From: Nocardiopsis quinghaiensis
Lineage (GTDB): Bacteria; Actinomycetota; Actinomycetes; Streptosporangiales; Streptosporangiaceae
NCBI RefSeq assembly: GCF_008638365.1
Contig: NZ_VWVU01000002.1
Span: 124,001 to 188,000, forward strand
Length of the DNA: 64,000 nucleotides
Reading direction: 5' to 3'
This document shows positions 50,133-58,269 of this stretch, in pieces (position 1 is the stretch's first letter; the number at the start of each line of letters is the position of its first letter). Below the pieces are notes generated by a model. That model saw only the letters and a program-made list of their open reading frames with translations. It did not search any database and was not told the origin of the DNA. Made by a program: the position numbers and the translations under genes.

Positions 50133-51727
50133 GCGCGTTCACCGGCACCGGCACCCTCGTCCGGTTCGTCCTGCGCCGCGACCGCATCCGGCTGACGGTC
50201 TGGGTCCTCGCCCTGGTCGGCACCGTCGTCGCGACCATCCCGGCGCTCAACGACATGTTCTCCACCGACGCCCAGCGCCAGGCCCGGGCCGCGCTCATGG
50301 ACACCCCGACCGGGATCGTCTTCGGCGGTCCCGGGTACGGGCTGGACGACTACCAGCTCGGCCCGATGATCGTCAACGAGCTGACCATGAGCATGCTCAT
50401 CGCCCTGGCGGTCATGAGCATCCTGCACGTGGTCCGGCACACCCGCGCCGAGGAGGAGAGCGGACGCGCCGAACTGCTGCGCGCCAACGTGCTCGGGGCG
50501 AGCGCCCAGATGACCGCCGCGCTGGTCACCGTCTCGCTCGTCAACCTGCTCATCGGCGGCCTGACCACCCTGGTCCTGGTCGGCAACGGCCTGGATGCCG
50601 CCGACTCGGTGGCCTACGGTCTGGGCCTGGCCCTGGCGGGCGTCTCCTTCGGCGCCATCGCCGCCGTGTGCGCCCAGATCGTGGAGCACGGGCGCAGCGC
50701 CGCCGGACTGGCCTTCCTGTCCATCGGAGCGCTGTTCATGTTCCGGGTCGTCGGCGACATGGCCGAGGACGGCGGCAACGCCCTGTCCTGGCTGTCGCCG
50801 TTCGCCTGGGGCCAGCAGACCCGTGTGTTCGACGACCTGCGCTGGTGGCCGCTGACGCTGTACGCGGCCCTCATCGTGGTGCTCTTCGCCCTGACCTACG
50901 CCCTGGCGAGGCGGCGCGACCTCGGCGCGGGCCTGGTCGCCTCCCGGCCCGGTCCGGCCGGTGCGGGCAGGCTGCTCGGCAACACGTTCGCGCTGCACCT
51001 GCACCAGCAGCGCGGGGCCGTCCTCGCCTGGACGGCCGCCACCTTCCTCTTCGCCCTCTCGTTCGGCTCGCTGGCCACCGAGGTGGAGGGGATGCTGGAG
51101 GAGAACCCCGACCTGATGGCCATGGTGAGCGACGCCGCCGAGGACGCCACGGAGGGCTTCCTCGGTGTCATGGGCGGCTACGTACTGATGGCCGCCTCGG
51201 CCTACGCCGCCGTCTCGGTGCTGCGGACGCGGACCGAGGAGACCTCCGGACGCGCCGAGCTCACCCTGTCCACGGCCGTCGGCAGGGTCCGCTGGTTCGG
51301 CAACGCGCTGCTGGTCAGCGTGCTGTCCTCGGCCCTGATCGTGGTGATGGGCGGCCTCGGCATGGGCCTGAGCGCGTCCGCCGCCCTGGGGGACTCCTCC
51401 TGGACGTGGACGATGATCGGGGCCGCGCTGGCCCAGCTGCCGGTGGCGCTGCTGTTCGCCGCGCTGACCGCGCTGCTGGTGGGGGCGGCGCCGCGCCTGA
51501 TCCCGCTCGTGTGGGCGTGGCTGGGCTACAGCCTCCTGGCGTCCATGTTCGGCGACCTGCTCGGTCTGGACGAGTGGCTGCTGAACCTGAGCGCGTTCGA
51601 GCTGCTGCCCAAGCTGCCGAGCGAGGAGTTCGACGCCGTTCCGGTGGCCATCGCGCTGGGGGCGGTGCTCGCGGTCAGCGCGGTCGCCCTGGCGGGCTTC
51701 CGCCGCCGCGACCTGGCCACCGTCTGA
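50129..51727 (+). CDS. ABC exporter permease with duplicated membrane domain
   Basis: A 532-aa protein with about 12 hydrophobic segments in two similar halves (each begins with a basic segment, then a long extracellular loop, then five helices). It is the type annotated as polyketide-antibiotic (tetronasin-like) exporter permease; the repeated [19 protein letters not shown] and [19 protein letters not shown] segments in the two halves show the internal duplication. Together with the ATPase and TetR gene it forms a self-regulated efflux system. Substrate unknown. A strong terminator follows. Confidence 0.9.
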   Translation: MSAFTGTGTLVRFVLRRDRIRLTVWVLALVGTVVATIPALNDMFSTDAQRQARAALMDTPTGIVFGGPGYGLDDYQLGPMIVNELTMSMLIALAVMSILHVVRHTRAEEESGRAELLRANVLGASAQMTAALVTVSLVNLLIGGLTTLVLVGNGLDAADSVAYGLGLALAGVSFGAIAAVCAQIVEHGRSAAGLAFLSIGALFMFRVVGDMAEDGGNALSWLSPFAWGQQTRVFDDLRWWPLTLYAALIVVLFALTYALARRRDLGAGLVASRPGPAGAGRLLGNTFALHLHQQRGAVLAWTAATFLFALSFGSLATEVEGMLEENPDLMAMVSDAAEDATEGFLGVMGGYVLMAASAYAAVSVLRTRTEETSGRAELTLSTAVGRVRWFGNALLVSVLSSALIVVMGGLGMGLSASAALGDSSWTWTMIGAALAQLPVALLFAALTALLVGAAPRLIPLVWAWLGYSLLASMFGDLLGLDEWLLNLSAFELLPKLPSEEFDAVPVAIALGAVLAVSAVALAGFRRRDLATV

Positions 51728-51744
51728 CAGGACAGGTCCCTGGC

Positions 51745-51787
51745 GCGGGCGCGCCGTCGGAGTCCGGGGGACCGACGGCGCGCCCGC
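51745..51787 (+). terminator. Strong terminator after the exporter operon
   Basis: A perfect 16-bp stem (51745-51760 with 51772-51787; arm GCGGGCGCGCCGTCGG) with an 11-base loop begins 17 bp after the permease stop, the longest perfect stem seen in the window. Confidence 0.75.
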
Positions 51788-51986
51788 CTCCCGTGGGCAC
51801 GGGTGCACGTCCCGGTCGGGTCCCGGTGCCGTCCCACCTGTCGGCGGCCTCGCGGCAGGGCGGAAGGCGGCGGTTCGCAACGTGGGCCTGTTGCGTCACG
51901 GGCCGAATCGCCCGGGAGAATCCGGTGAGCGGCAGGAGGGCGCGGGTACCCCACATGGCGGACCGCTTTCGGGAGGGGGCCGCGCC

Positions 51987-52838
51987 ATGACCGTGACGGA
52001 CGGGGGACGTCCCCGGCGGCGCCTCCGCCGCGCCGCCGTCGTGACCGTCACCGCCGTCGCCGTGCTCGTACTGCTGGGAGGACTCGTGTGGGGCCTGCAG
52101 CGCTCACTCATCTACCTTCCGACGGGCGGCGAGCCGCCCTCCGCCGGAGAGGTGATCGAGGGCGCTGAGGACGTGCGCCTGCACACGGACGACGGGCTGG
52201 AACTCGGCGCGTGGTACGTCCCCGCCCGGGACGGGGACCGCGGGACGGCGGTCCTGGTCGCCAACGGCAACGCCGGGAACCGCGAGATGCGGGCGCCGCT
52301 GGCCCGCGCGTTGTCCGAGCGGGGCTTCTCCGTGCTGCTGTTCGACTACCGGGGCTACGGCGGCAACCCCGGCACCCCCTCCGAGGAGGGGCTGGCGTCG
52401 GACGCGCGTGCGGCGGCCGACGCCCTGGCCGAGCGCGGCCACGGCCCGGACGGCACCCTCTACTTCGGCGAGAGCCTCGGCGCCGCCGTCGTGGTCGGCC
52501 TGGCCGACGAGCGCCCGCCCGCCGGGCTGTTCCTGCGCTCGCCGTTCAGCTCACTGGCCGACATGGCCCGGACGCACTACCCCTTCGTGTCGAGTTCGCT
52601 GCTGCGCGACACCTACCCGGTGGTCGAGACCGTCGGGGACGTCGACGTGCCCACCTCCGTCGCGATGGGTGAAGCCGACACGATCGTGCCCGCCGAACAG
52701 AGCCGGGAGGTGGCCGGGGCCAGCCCGAACCTGGTCGAGGAGGTCGTCCTGGAGGGCGTCGGGCACAACGACGCGGAGCTGGTGCACGGGCCGAGGGTGG
52801 TGGCCGCGTTCACCCGCCTGGCCGGCCACGTCCGGTGA
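51987..52838 (+). CDS. Membrane-anchored alpha/beta hydrolase
   Basis: A 283-aa protein from ATG 51987 (GGGAGGGGG upstream). An Arg-rich N-terminus and a single hydrophobic segment (VVTVTAVAVLVLLGGLVWGL) anchor it, with the domain outside. The hydrolase core shows the oxyanion-region ANGNAGNREMRAPLARALSERGFSVLLFDYRGYGGNPGTPSEEGL, the nucleophile elbow FGESLGAA (Ser), an acid in GEADTIVP and a His in GVGHNDAELV. It matches the BEM46/YfhR-like group. Substrate unknown. Confidence 0.88.
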   Translation: MTVTDGGRPRRRLRRAAVVTVTAVAVLVLLGGLVWGLQRSLIYLPTGGEPPSAGEVIEGAEDVRLHTDDGLELGAWYVPARDGDRGTAVLVANGNAGNREMRAPLARALSERGFSVLLFDYRGYGGNPGTPSEEGLASDARAAADALAERGHGPDGTLYFGESLGAAVVVGLADERPPAGLFLRSPFSSLADMARTHYPFVSSSLLRDTYPVVETVGDVDVPTSVAMGEADTIVPAEQSREVAGASPNLVEEVVLEGVGHNDAELVHGPRVVAAFTRLAGHVR

Positions 52839-52878
52839 ACCCGTGCCGCCCGGCCGGTCCACCGGCCGGAGACCGCCG

Positions 52879-53352
52879 TCACCCCGGGAGGAAGGACAGG
52901 CCCCAGGCGGGGCCGAACACCACGATGAGGAAGCGCGCCGTGCGGGTGACGAAGGTGACCGCGAGGAACAGCACGGCGTTCATCCGCGTCACTCCGGCCA
53001 GGACGGACACCATCAGGAACGGCGGGACACTCGCGAAGGAGCTCAGCGCCACCAGGCCCGCGCCCCACACCGGGTGTTCCTCGGCCCTGCGCCGCCAGTC
53101 CTCGGCGCGCGCGGCCCACTTGCCCGGGGTCCGCGCCCGGCGCCGGAGCCACGGGAGGGAGAGCGATCCTCGGCCGACGTAGTAGTAGGGCAGCTTGCCG
53201 AGGGCCTGCCCCGCTCCCGCCGCGACCGCCATCGGGGCCAGGGCGCCGTCGTCCACCGCGACGACGGCGCCCACCAGGTAGACCTCGATGCTGAAGACCG
53301 GGACGACCCCGAAGACGAGGGCGGCCACGAAGGCCAGCGCGGTCTCGATCAC
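52879..53352 (-). CDS. Small VTT/DedA-like membrane protein
   Basis: A 157-aa protein from GTG 53352, chosen because the membrane segment starts right after it (IETALAFVAALVFGVVPVFSIEVYLVGAVVAV). Hydrophobic segments lie near residues 2-35, 40-55, 97-118 and 125-150, with a basic amphipathic loop between. The patterns GAGAGQALGKLPYYYVGR and the C-terminal hydrophobic hairpin are like VTT/SNARE-associated (DedA) proteins, a lipid-transport-related family; it is shorter than typical DedA proteins. It lies 31 bp upstream of nothing in the operon sense: rlmN precedes it on the same strand. Confidence 0.65.
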   Translation of the reverse strand: MIETALAFVAALVFGVVPVFSIEVYLVGAVVAVDDGALAPMAVAAGAGQALGKLPYYYVGRGSLSLPWLRRRARTPGKWAARAEDWRRRAEEHPVWGAGLVALSSFASVPPFLMVSVLAGVTRMNAVLFLAVTFVTRTARFLIVVFGPAWGLSFLPG

Positions 53353-53383
53353 ACCGCGCCCCCGGACTCCGCCGGCCGGCCGG

Positions 53384-54481
53384 TCAGTTCTCGGCCGCCG
53401 CGAGCTGCCCGCACGCCCCGTCGATCTCCTGGCCACGGGTGTCGCGGACGGTGACGGACACCCCGTGCGCCTGCAGCCTGCGGACGAACTCGCGCTCGTC
53501 CTCGGGGCGCGAGGCCGTCCACTTGGAGCCCGGGGTGGGGTTGAGCGGGATGAGGTTGACGTGCACCAGGTGCCCCTTGAGGAGCTCGCCGAGCAGATCC
53601 GCCCGCCACGCCTGGTCGTTGATGTCCTTGATCAGCGCGTACTCGATGGAGACCCGGCGACCGGTGGTACCGGCGTAGCGCCAGGCCGAGTCCAGGACCT
53701 CCTCGACCTTCCAGCGGTTGTTGACCGGCACCAGCTCGTCGCGCAGCTCGTCGTCGGGGGCGTGCAGGGAGATCGCAAGGCGGACCTGCATGTCCTCGTC
53801 GATGAGCTTGTTGATCGCGGGCACCAGGCCGACCGTGGACACGGTCACGCCGCGCTGGGAGATGCCGAGCCCGTTCGGGACGGGGTCGGTGATACGGCGC
53901 ACCGTCTGCAGCACGCGCTTGTAGTTGGCCATGGGCTCGCCCATGCCCATGAACACGATGTTGCTGATCCGGCCCGGGCCCCCGGTGACCTCGCCGCGCG
54001 CCAGGTCCCGGGCGCTGGCGACCACCTGCTCGACGATCTCGCCGGTGGACAGGTTGCGGGTCAGGCCCGCCTGGCCGGTGGCGCAGAACGGGCAGTTCAT
54101 GCCGCATCCGGCCTGTGAGGAGATGCACAGGGTGACGCGGTCGGGGTAGCGCATGAGCACCGACTCGAACATCACCCCGTCGAAGGCCTTCCACAGGGTC
54201 TTGCGGGTCATCCCGTTGTCACAGGTGATGTGGCGTACCGGGGTGAGCAGGGTGGGCAGCAGCGCCTCGCCCAGCCGCTCCCGGGAGGAGGCGGGCAGGT
54301 CGGTCATCGCCGTGGTGTCCGACTCCAGGGCGCCGAAGTAGTGCTGGGCGAGCTGTTTGGCGCGGAAGGGCTTCTCCCCCAGCTCGTTGACGACCTCGGC
54401 CCGCTCCTCGGGACTGAGGTCGGCCAGGTGCCGGGGAGGCTTGGCGCGACGGGGTGCGACGAAGTTGAGCTCGGCGGGCAT
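53384..54481 (-). CDS. rlmN: 23S rRNA (adenine2503-C2)-methyltransferase
   Basis: A 365-aa radical-SAM enzyme that methylates A2503 of 23S rRNA and A37 of some tRNAs. The ATG at 54481 is used; the frame runs up to 54613 but the extra part is not family-like. The [4Fe-4S] motif C-x3-C-x2-C is at Cys126, Cys130 and Cys133 ([12 protein letters not shown]); the two reaction cysteines correspond to Cys119 (TLCISSQ) and Cys357 (GACGQL), which matches the E. coli residues 118 and 355. Full length. The VTT-like membrane protein gene follows after 31 bp on the same strand. Confidence 0.95.
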   Translation of the reverse strand: MPAELNFVAPRRAKPPRHLADLSPEERAEVVNELGEKPFRAKQLAQHYFGALESDTTAMTDLPASSRERLGEALLPTLLTPVRHITCDNGMTRKTLWKAFDGVMFESVLMRYPDRVTLCISSQAGCGMNCPFCATGQAGLTRNLSTGEIVEQVVASARDLARGEVTGGPGRISNIVFMGMGEPMANYKRVLQTVRRITDPVPNGLGISQRGVTVSTVGLVPAINKLIDEDMQVRLAISLHAPDDELRDELVPVNNRWKVEEVLDSAWRYAGTTGRRVSIEYALIKDINDQAWRADLLGELLKGHLVHVNLIPLNPTPGSKWTASRPEDEREFVRRLQAHGVSVTVRDTRGQEIDGACGQLAAAEN

Positions 54482-54677
54482 AGACAGTCCGTAGGAAGTG
54501 GAGTCGGTGGTCTCGGCCCGGCGCGGGACGGCGGCGACCCGGGTCGTTATACGACCTATACGCCGCCGCGCTGCAGCTCCGCCTGTCAGGGCACTACCGT
54601 CGATTCTACGCACTGTGTGGACGGGCCGGACGGGTCCGCCGGATCACGACAACCGGGATCGGCGTGTGGGAGGGCCG

Positions 54678-55796
54678 GTGACAGGGATCGACGTCCTACT
54701 CGACGAGATCAGCCCGTACCAGAGCCGCAGGGTCGTCGTCGAGTGCGACTCCCACACCACGGCCGCCTACCTGCTGGACGCGCGCGGCCGCATCCGCGTC
54801 CCGGTGTGGCTGGCCAACCACGAGATCGCGCCCCGCGCCAGCGAGTCCGGCGGACTGTACGAGGGCCGGGCTCCGCTCATGCCCGAGGCCCACACCAAGC
54901 ACCCCCAGGGCCTCCCCCGCCTCGACCCCGACCGCCTGCGCGCCGTGTGGTTCGAGGAGGGTGACGGGGTCGCCCTCGTGGACGGAGAGGGGCTGCTCGC
55001 CGTCATCCCCGGCTGGGCCGAGGCCGACAGCGGCCTGCCCGGGTACGCGCGCGAGGCGATCGGCCGCAGCGCCTACGCCTGGGAGCTGGACCCGGTACGC
55101 GACCAGCTGTGGCCGCGCGTGGTCCACGCCGAGGCCTACTGGGACTGGCGGCGTGCCTCGGGTGCCTGGCGCAGCGTGCAGCGCACCGTGCTCAGCCACC
55201 TGAACCGGCACGTGGGCGAGCCCGGCCACTACTGGGACGTGTCCGACGGCCACCCGCCGCTGCTGCGCGTCTCGGAGCGCCCGCCCACCGCGGAGCGCCC
55301 GTTCACGGTGCTGTCCACGGTCGGCATGTGCGGTCAGCGGATGCCCACCCTGGACCGCTACATGGCCGACACCTCCCGGTACGCCCGGGTGGAGCTGGCC
55401 CTGGCCACGACCATGCCCGCGCACCACGCCGCCCGCGTCTTCCGGTGGATCGGCGCCTTCCCCTGGCGGGCGGTGACCTGGTTCGGTACCGGGCACACCG
55501 TCAAGTGGCTGGACAACCCCGAGGACCGGGCCATGCGCGGCGGCGCGGGCGCGGTCCTGCTGCTGGAGGACCCCTCCCCCCTGGTCGCCCATCCCGACCA
55601 CCGGCCCCCGGACACCTCCGGGCTCTCCTTCCAGGGCGATCCCGTGCGGTGGCTGTGGATCGTGCCGGTCACCCGTCCCGAGCACCTGTTCGCCAAGGAG
55701 CACGACAGCACCACCCTGGTGGAGAAGCTGGCCGCCGAGGGGCGCAGCTGGGTCCTGGGGCAGGCCCTGTCCCCCGCTGACCCGAAGGCCTTCTGA
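54678..55796 (+). CDS. Suppressor-of-fused (SUFU) domain protein
   Basis: A 372-aa protein. GTG at 54678 follows GGGAGGG. The first ~135 residues form a domain seen with bacterial SUFU proteins (VVVECDSHTTAAYLLDARGRIRVPVWLANHEIAPR), and residues ~145-372 are the SUFU domain (AYWDWRRASGAWRSVQRTVLSHLNRHVGEPGHYWDVSDGHPPLLRVSERPP, FTVLSTVGMCGQRMP, FRWIGAFPWRAVTWFGTGHTV). In bacteria SUFU domains occur as immunity proteins of polymorphic toxins and as stand-alone proteins. No toxin gene is visible in the neighbourhood, so a stand-alone role is likelier here. Confidence 0.85.
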   Translation: MTGIDVLLDEISPYQSRRVVVECDSHTTAAYLLDARGRIRVPVWLANHEIAPRASESGGLYEGRAPLMPEAHTKHPQGLPRLDPDRLRAVWFEEGDGVALVDGEGLLAVIPGWAEADSGLPGYAREAIGRSAYAWELDPVRDQLWPRVVHAEAYWDWRRASGAWRSVQRTVLSHLNRHVGEPGHYWDVSDGHPPLLRVSERPPTAERPFTVLSTVGMCGQRMPTLDRYMADTSRYARVELALATTMPAHHAARVFRWIGAFPWRAVTWFGTGHTVKWLDNPEDRAMRGGAGAVLLLEDPSPLVAHPDHRPPDTSGLSFQGDPVRWLWIVPVTRPEHLFAKEHDSTTLVEKLAAEGRSWVLGQALSPADPKAF

Positions 55797-55958
55797 GGCA
55801 CGCTCCCCGTCCGCGTTCGGCGGACACGCACCGGGCCGCTCCCCTCCGGCGGTTCCGCTCCGTTGGCGGGAAAACCGGTTGACGGCCCGCCGCGCGGTCG
55901 GAATCGTGCTCCGGGGTCGGGCGGGCGGGCGGTTGGGCGGGCGAGCGGGGCGGGGGCC

Positions 55959-57194
55959 ATGGTGCGTACCGGATCAGGTCCGGGTGCGGGGTTCGCCGCT
56001 CCGCTGAGGCATCCGGCCTTCCGCGGGCTGGCCCTGGGCCGGACCCTGATGGCCTTCGGCAACGGCATGGCGTCGGTGGCGCTGGCCTTCGCCGTACTGG
56101 ACGTGACGGGCTCCCTGACCCACGTGGGGCTGGTGGTGGGCGCGCGCTCGGTCGCCAACGTGTCCCTGCTGCTGCTCGGCGGCGTCGTCGCGGACCGGCT
56201 GCCGCGGACACTGGTGCTCCAGGGAGGATGCGCCCTGGCCGCGCTCTCCCAGGGGGTCCTGGGCGGGACACTGCTGGCGGGAGCCGCGTCGCTTCCGCTG
56301 ATGGTCGCGCTGAGCCTGGTCAACGGCGCCGCCGCGGCCGTGAACCTGCCCGCCTCGGCGGCGCTGACCCCGCAGACCGTGCCCCGGAACCTGCTGCGCC
56401 AGGCCAACGCCGTGGCGGGCGTGGGCGTCCAGGGCGGCACGTTCCTCGGCATGTCGGCGGGCGGTGTGGTGGTGGGCCTGCTGGGCGCGGGTTGGGCGAT
56501 CACCGTGGACGGGGTGCTGTTCGCCTGCGCCGGCGCGGCCCTGCTGTCCGTGCGGGTCCCCCCGACCGCCCGGGCCGGGGAGGCCGGGTCCGCCGACGTG
56601 CTGCGCGACCTCCGGGACGGGTGGGGCGAGTTCGTCTCCCGCCCGTGGGTGTGGATCATCGTGCTGCAGTTCACGGTGGTCAACGCGGGCTGGTCGGCGG
56701 TCACGGCCGTGCTGGGCCCGGCGATCGCCGACGAGACCTTCGGCCGGACCGCCTGGGGCCTGCTCATGGCCGCCAACAGCGTCGGCCTGCTGGTCGGCGG
56801 GGTGCTGGCGGCCCGCTGGCAGCCTCGGCGGGCACTGGTCTTCGGCACGGCCCTGGTGGCGACGCACGCACTGCCGTTCCTCGCTCTGACGGGGCCCTCG
56901 CCGCTACCGGTCCTGTTCGCCGCGATGTTCGTCGCGGGCGTGGCCGTGGAGCAGTTCACCGTGGCCTGGGAGGTCTCGGTCCAGGAGAACGTCCCCCAGG
57001 AGAAGCTGTCTCGGGTCTACTCCTACGACGCGCTGGGGTCGTTCGTCGCGATGCCCGTCGGGCAGATCGCGATCGGCCCGTTCGCCGAGTCGTTCGGGCC
57101 GGGCCCGGCCCTGGTACTGGTGTCGGCGCTGACCCTGCTGGCCACGCTGACGGCGGTCTCCTCGCGCGGTGTGCGGACCCTGCGCCGCCGCTGA
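55959..57194 (+). CDS. MFS transporter (putative efflux)
   Basis: A 411-aa protein with 11-12 hydrophobic segments and the MFS_3/EntS-like pattern (FRGLALGRTLMAFGNGMASVALAFAVLDVTGSLTHVGLVVGARSVANVSLLLLGGVVADRLPRTLVL), where GGVVADRLPRT is the inter-helix 2/3 signature. NLPASAALTPQTVP and VQENVPQEKLSRVYSYDALGSFV are typical of this drug/siderophore-exporter group. ATG at 55959 follows GGGGCC. No regulator is directly coupled. Substrate unknown. Confidence 0.88.
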   Translation: MVRTGSGPGAGFAAPLRHPAFRGLALGRTLMAFGNGMASVALAFAVLDVTGSLTHVGLVVGARSVANVSLLLLGGVVADRLPRTLVLQGGCALAALSQGVLGGTLLAGAASLPLMVALSLVNGAAAAVNLPASAALTPQTVPRNLLRQANAVAGVGVQGGTFLGMSAGGVVVGLLGAGWAITVDGVLFACAGAALLSVRVPPTARAGEAGSADVLRDLRDGWGEFVSRPWVWIIVLQFTVVNAGWSAVTAVLGPAIADETFGRTAWGLLMAANSVGLLVGGVLAARWQPRRALVFGTALVATHALPFLALTGPSPLPVLFAAMFVAGVAVEQFTVAWEVSVQENVPQEKLSRVYSYDALGSFVAMPVGQIAIGPFAESFGPGPALVLVSALTLLATLTAVSSRGVRTLRRR

Positions 57195-57319
57195 GCGGCA
57201 CCCCGGGGACCATGTCGGCGAGTGCCCGCCCGGCCCCTGGGGGCGTGGCCCGGGCTCCGAGGGTCCCCGCCTCGGGGCACCCGGACACGGGGCGAAGCGG
57301 AGCCCCGGAACAGGCACGG

Positions 57320-57733
57320 CTACCTCGCGGCGCCCCGGCTGCCCCGGGCCTGGCTCAGGAGTCGGTGGAAGCGCGCCGTGTCCTCGTCGCTGAAGCGCTC
57401 CACGAAGCGCATCAGGGTGACGCCGGGGTCCGGGCCGGTGTTGAGCACCTCGTCCATCATCCTGGCGGTGTACTCGGCGTGTGACTCGCACGGCCAGTAC
57501 GTCCAGGCGCGGCCGGTCTTCTCCCGGTCCAGCAGTCCCTTGTGGAAGAGGATGTCGGCGACCGTCATGACGGTCGTGTAGGCGACCTCCCGGTCGTAGA
57601 CCATGGTCTCGCGGACCCGGCGCACCGGAAGCGGCTCGTCGGACCGCCACAGCGCGTCCATGATCGCCGCCTCCAGTTCCCCCAGCCCCCTCATGGGTCT
57701 CCCTCGCACGCGTTCGCCCTCGGTTGTGCTCAT
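57320..57733 (-). CDS. BlaI/MecI/CopY-family regulator
   Basis: A 137-aa winged-helix protein. ATG at 57733 has TACGAT 7 bases upstream and no ribosome site, so it looks leaderless. Domain: LGELEAAIMDALWRSDEPLPVRRVRETMVYDREVAYTTVMTVADILFHKGLLDREKTGRAWTYWPCESHAEYTARMMDEVL, the Penicillinase_R fold. An alternative ATG at 57694 (GGAGACCC upstream) would shorten it by 13 residues. A BlaR1-type sensor protease gene normally accompanies this family, but none is seen within the window. It converges on the MFS gene. Confidence 0.9.
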   Translation of the reverse strand: MSTTEGERVRGRPMRGLGELEAAIMDALWRSDEPLPVRRVRETMVYDREVAYTTVMTVADILFHKGLLDREKTGRAWTYWPCESHAEYTARMMDEVLNTGPDPGVTLMRFVERFSDEDTARFHRLLSQARGSRGAAR

Positions 57734-58269
57734 CCCGGAGATCGTAGGCACGGCGCGGTCCCCGGCGTGGGAGAACGCCGAAGAGCGCACAGATCCGTAC
57801 ATCCTCGGCACCGGTCACCGGCGTTTCACCAGCGAACGGCCACCGGACGCAAGAGAAACAGGCAGTGGGCCGGACCGGACCGGGAGGCGCGGGCCCGTCC
57901 CGGCGGGTTCCCGTCGGCGCGTCGTGTTACACGCCACACTCTTCCTGGCCGGACACGGCCAGCGTCTTCACATCATAGAATCACCACAGAAAGGCACAAA
58001 TCCGGCACATTTACTACCCTGGGCTTGGATCCCTGCACGTAGAGGCAACGCAGATGTGAAAGATTGTTACCTATCTCCTAGTTTCGTCAACGCACGCGTT
58101 CCCCGTGGGCAGGTTGCTACAAGTAGCCTGGTAACCGACGAGTGCTGGCCAGGGCAGATGCTTCCCGCATGCGCGGGACAGCTCCCACGTTCCTTTGAGC
58201 CGCCTTGCCAGCAGCCACCCGTCTTCCTACACATTCACAAGCGAGCTGCGGAAGTGGGCGATCTCCGCC
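57734..58269. promoter_or_regulatory. Upstream region of kgd
   Basis: The ~530-bp gap between the BlaI-type gene (minus) and kgd (plus) becomes clearly AT-rich between ~57960 and 58140. TTGCTA at 58112-58117 followed by GGTAAC (58129-58134) and TTACCTAT at ~58068 are weak promoter candidates. Frames that cross the gap are not convincing genes. Confidence 0.4.
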
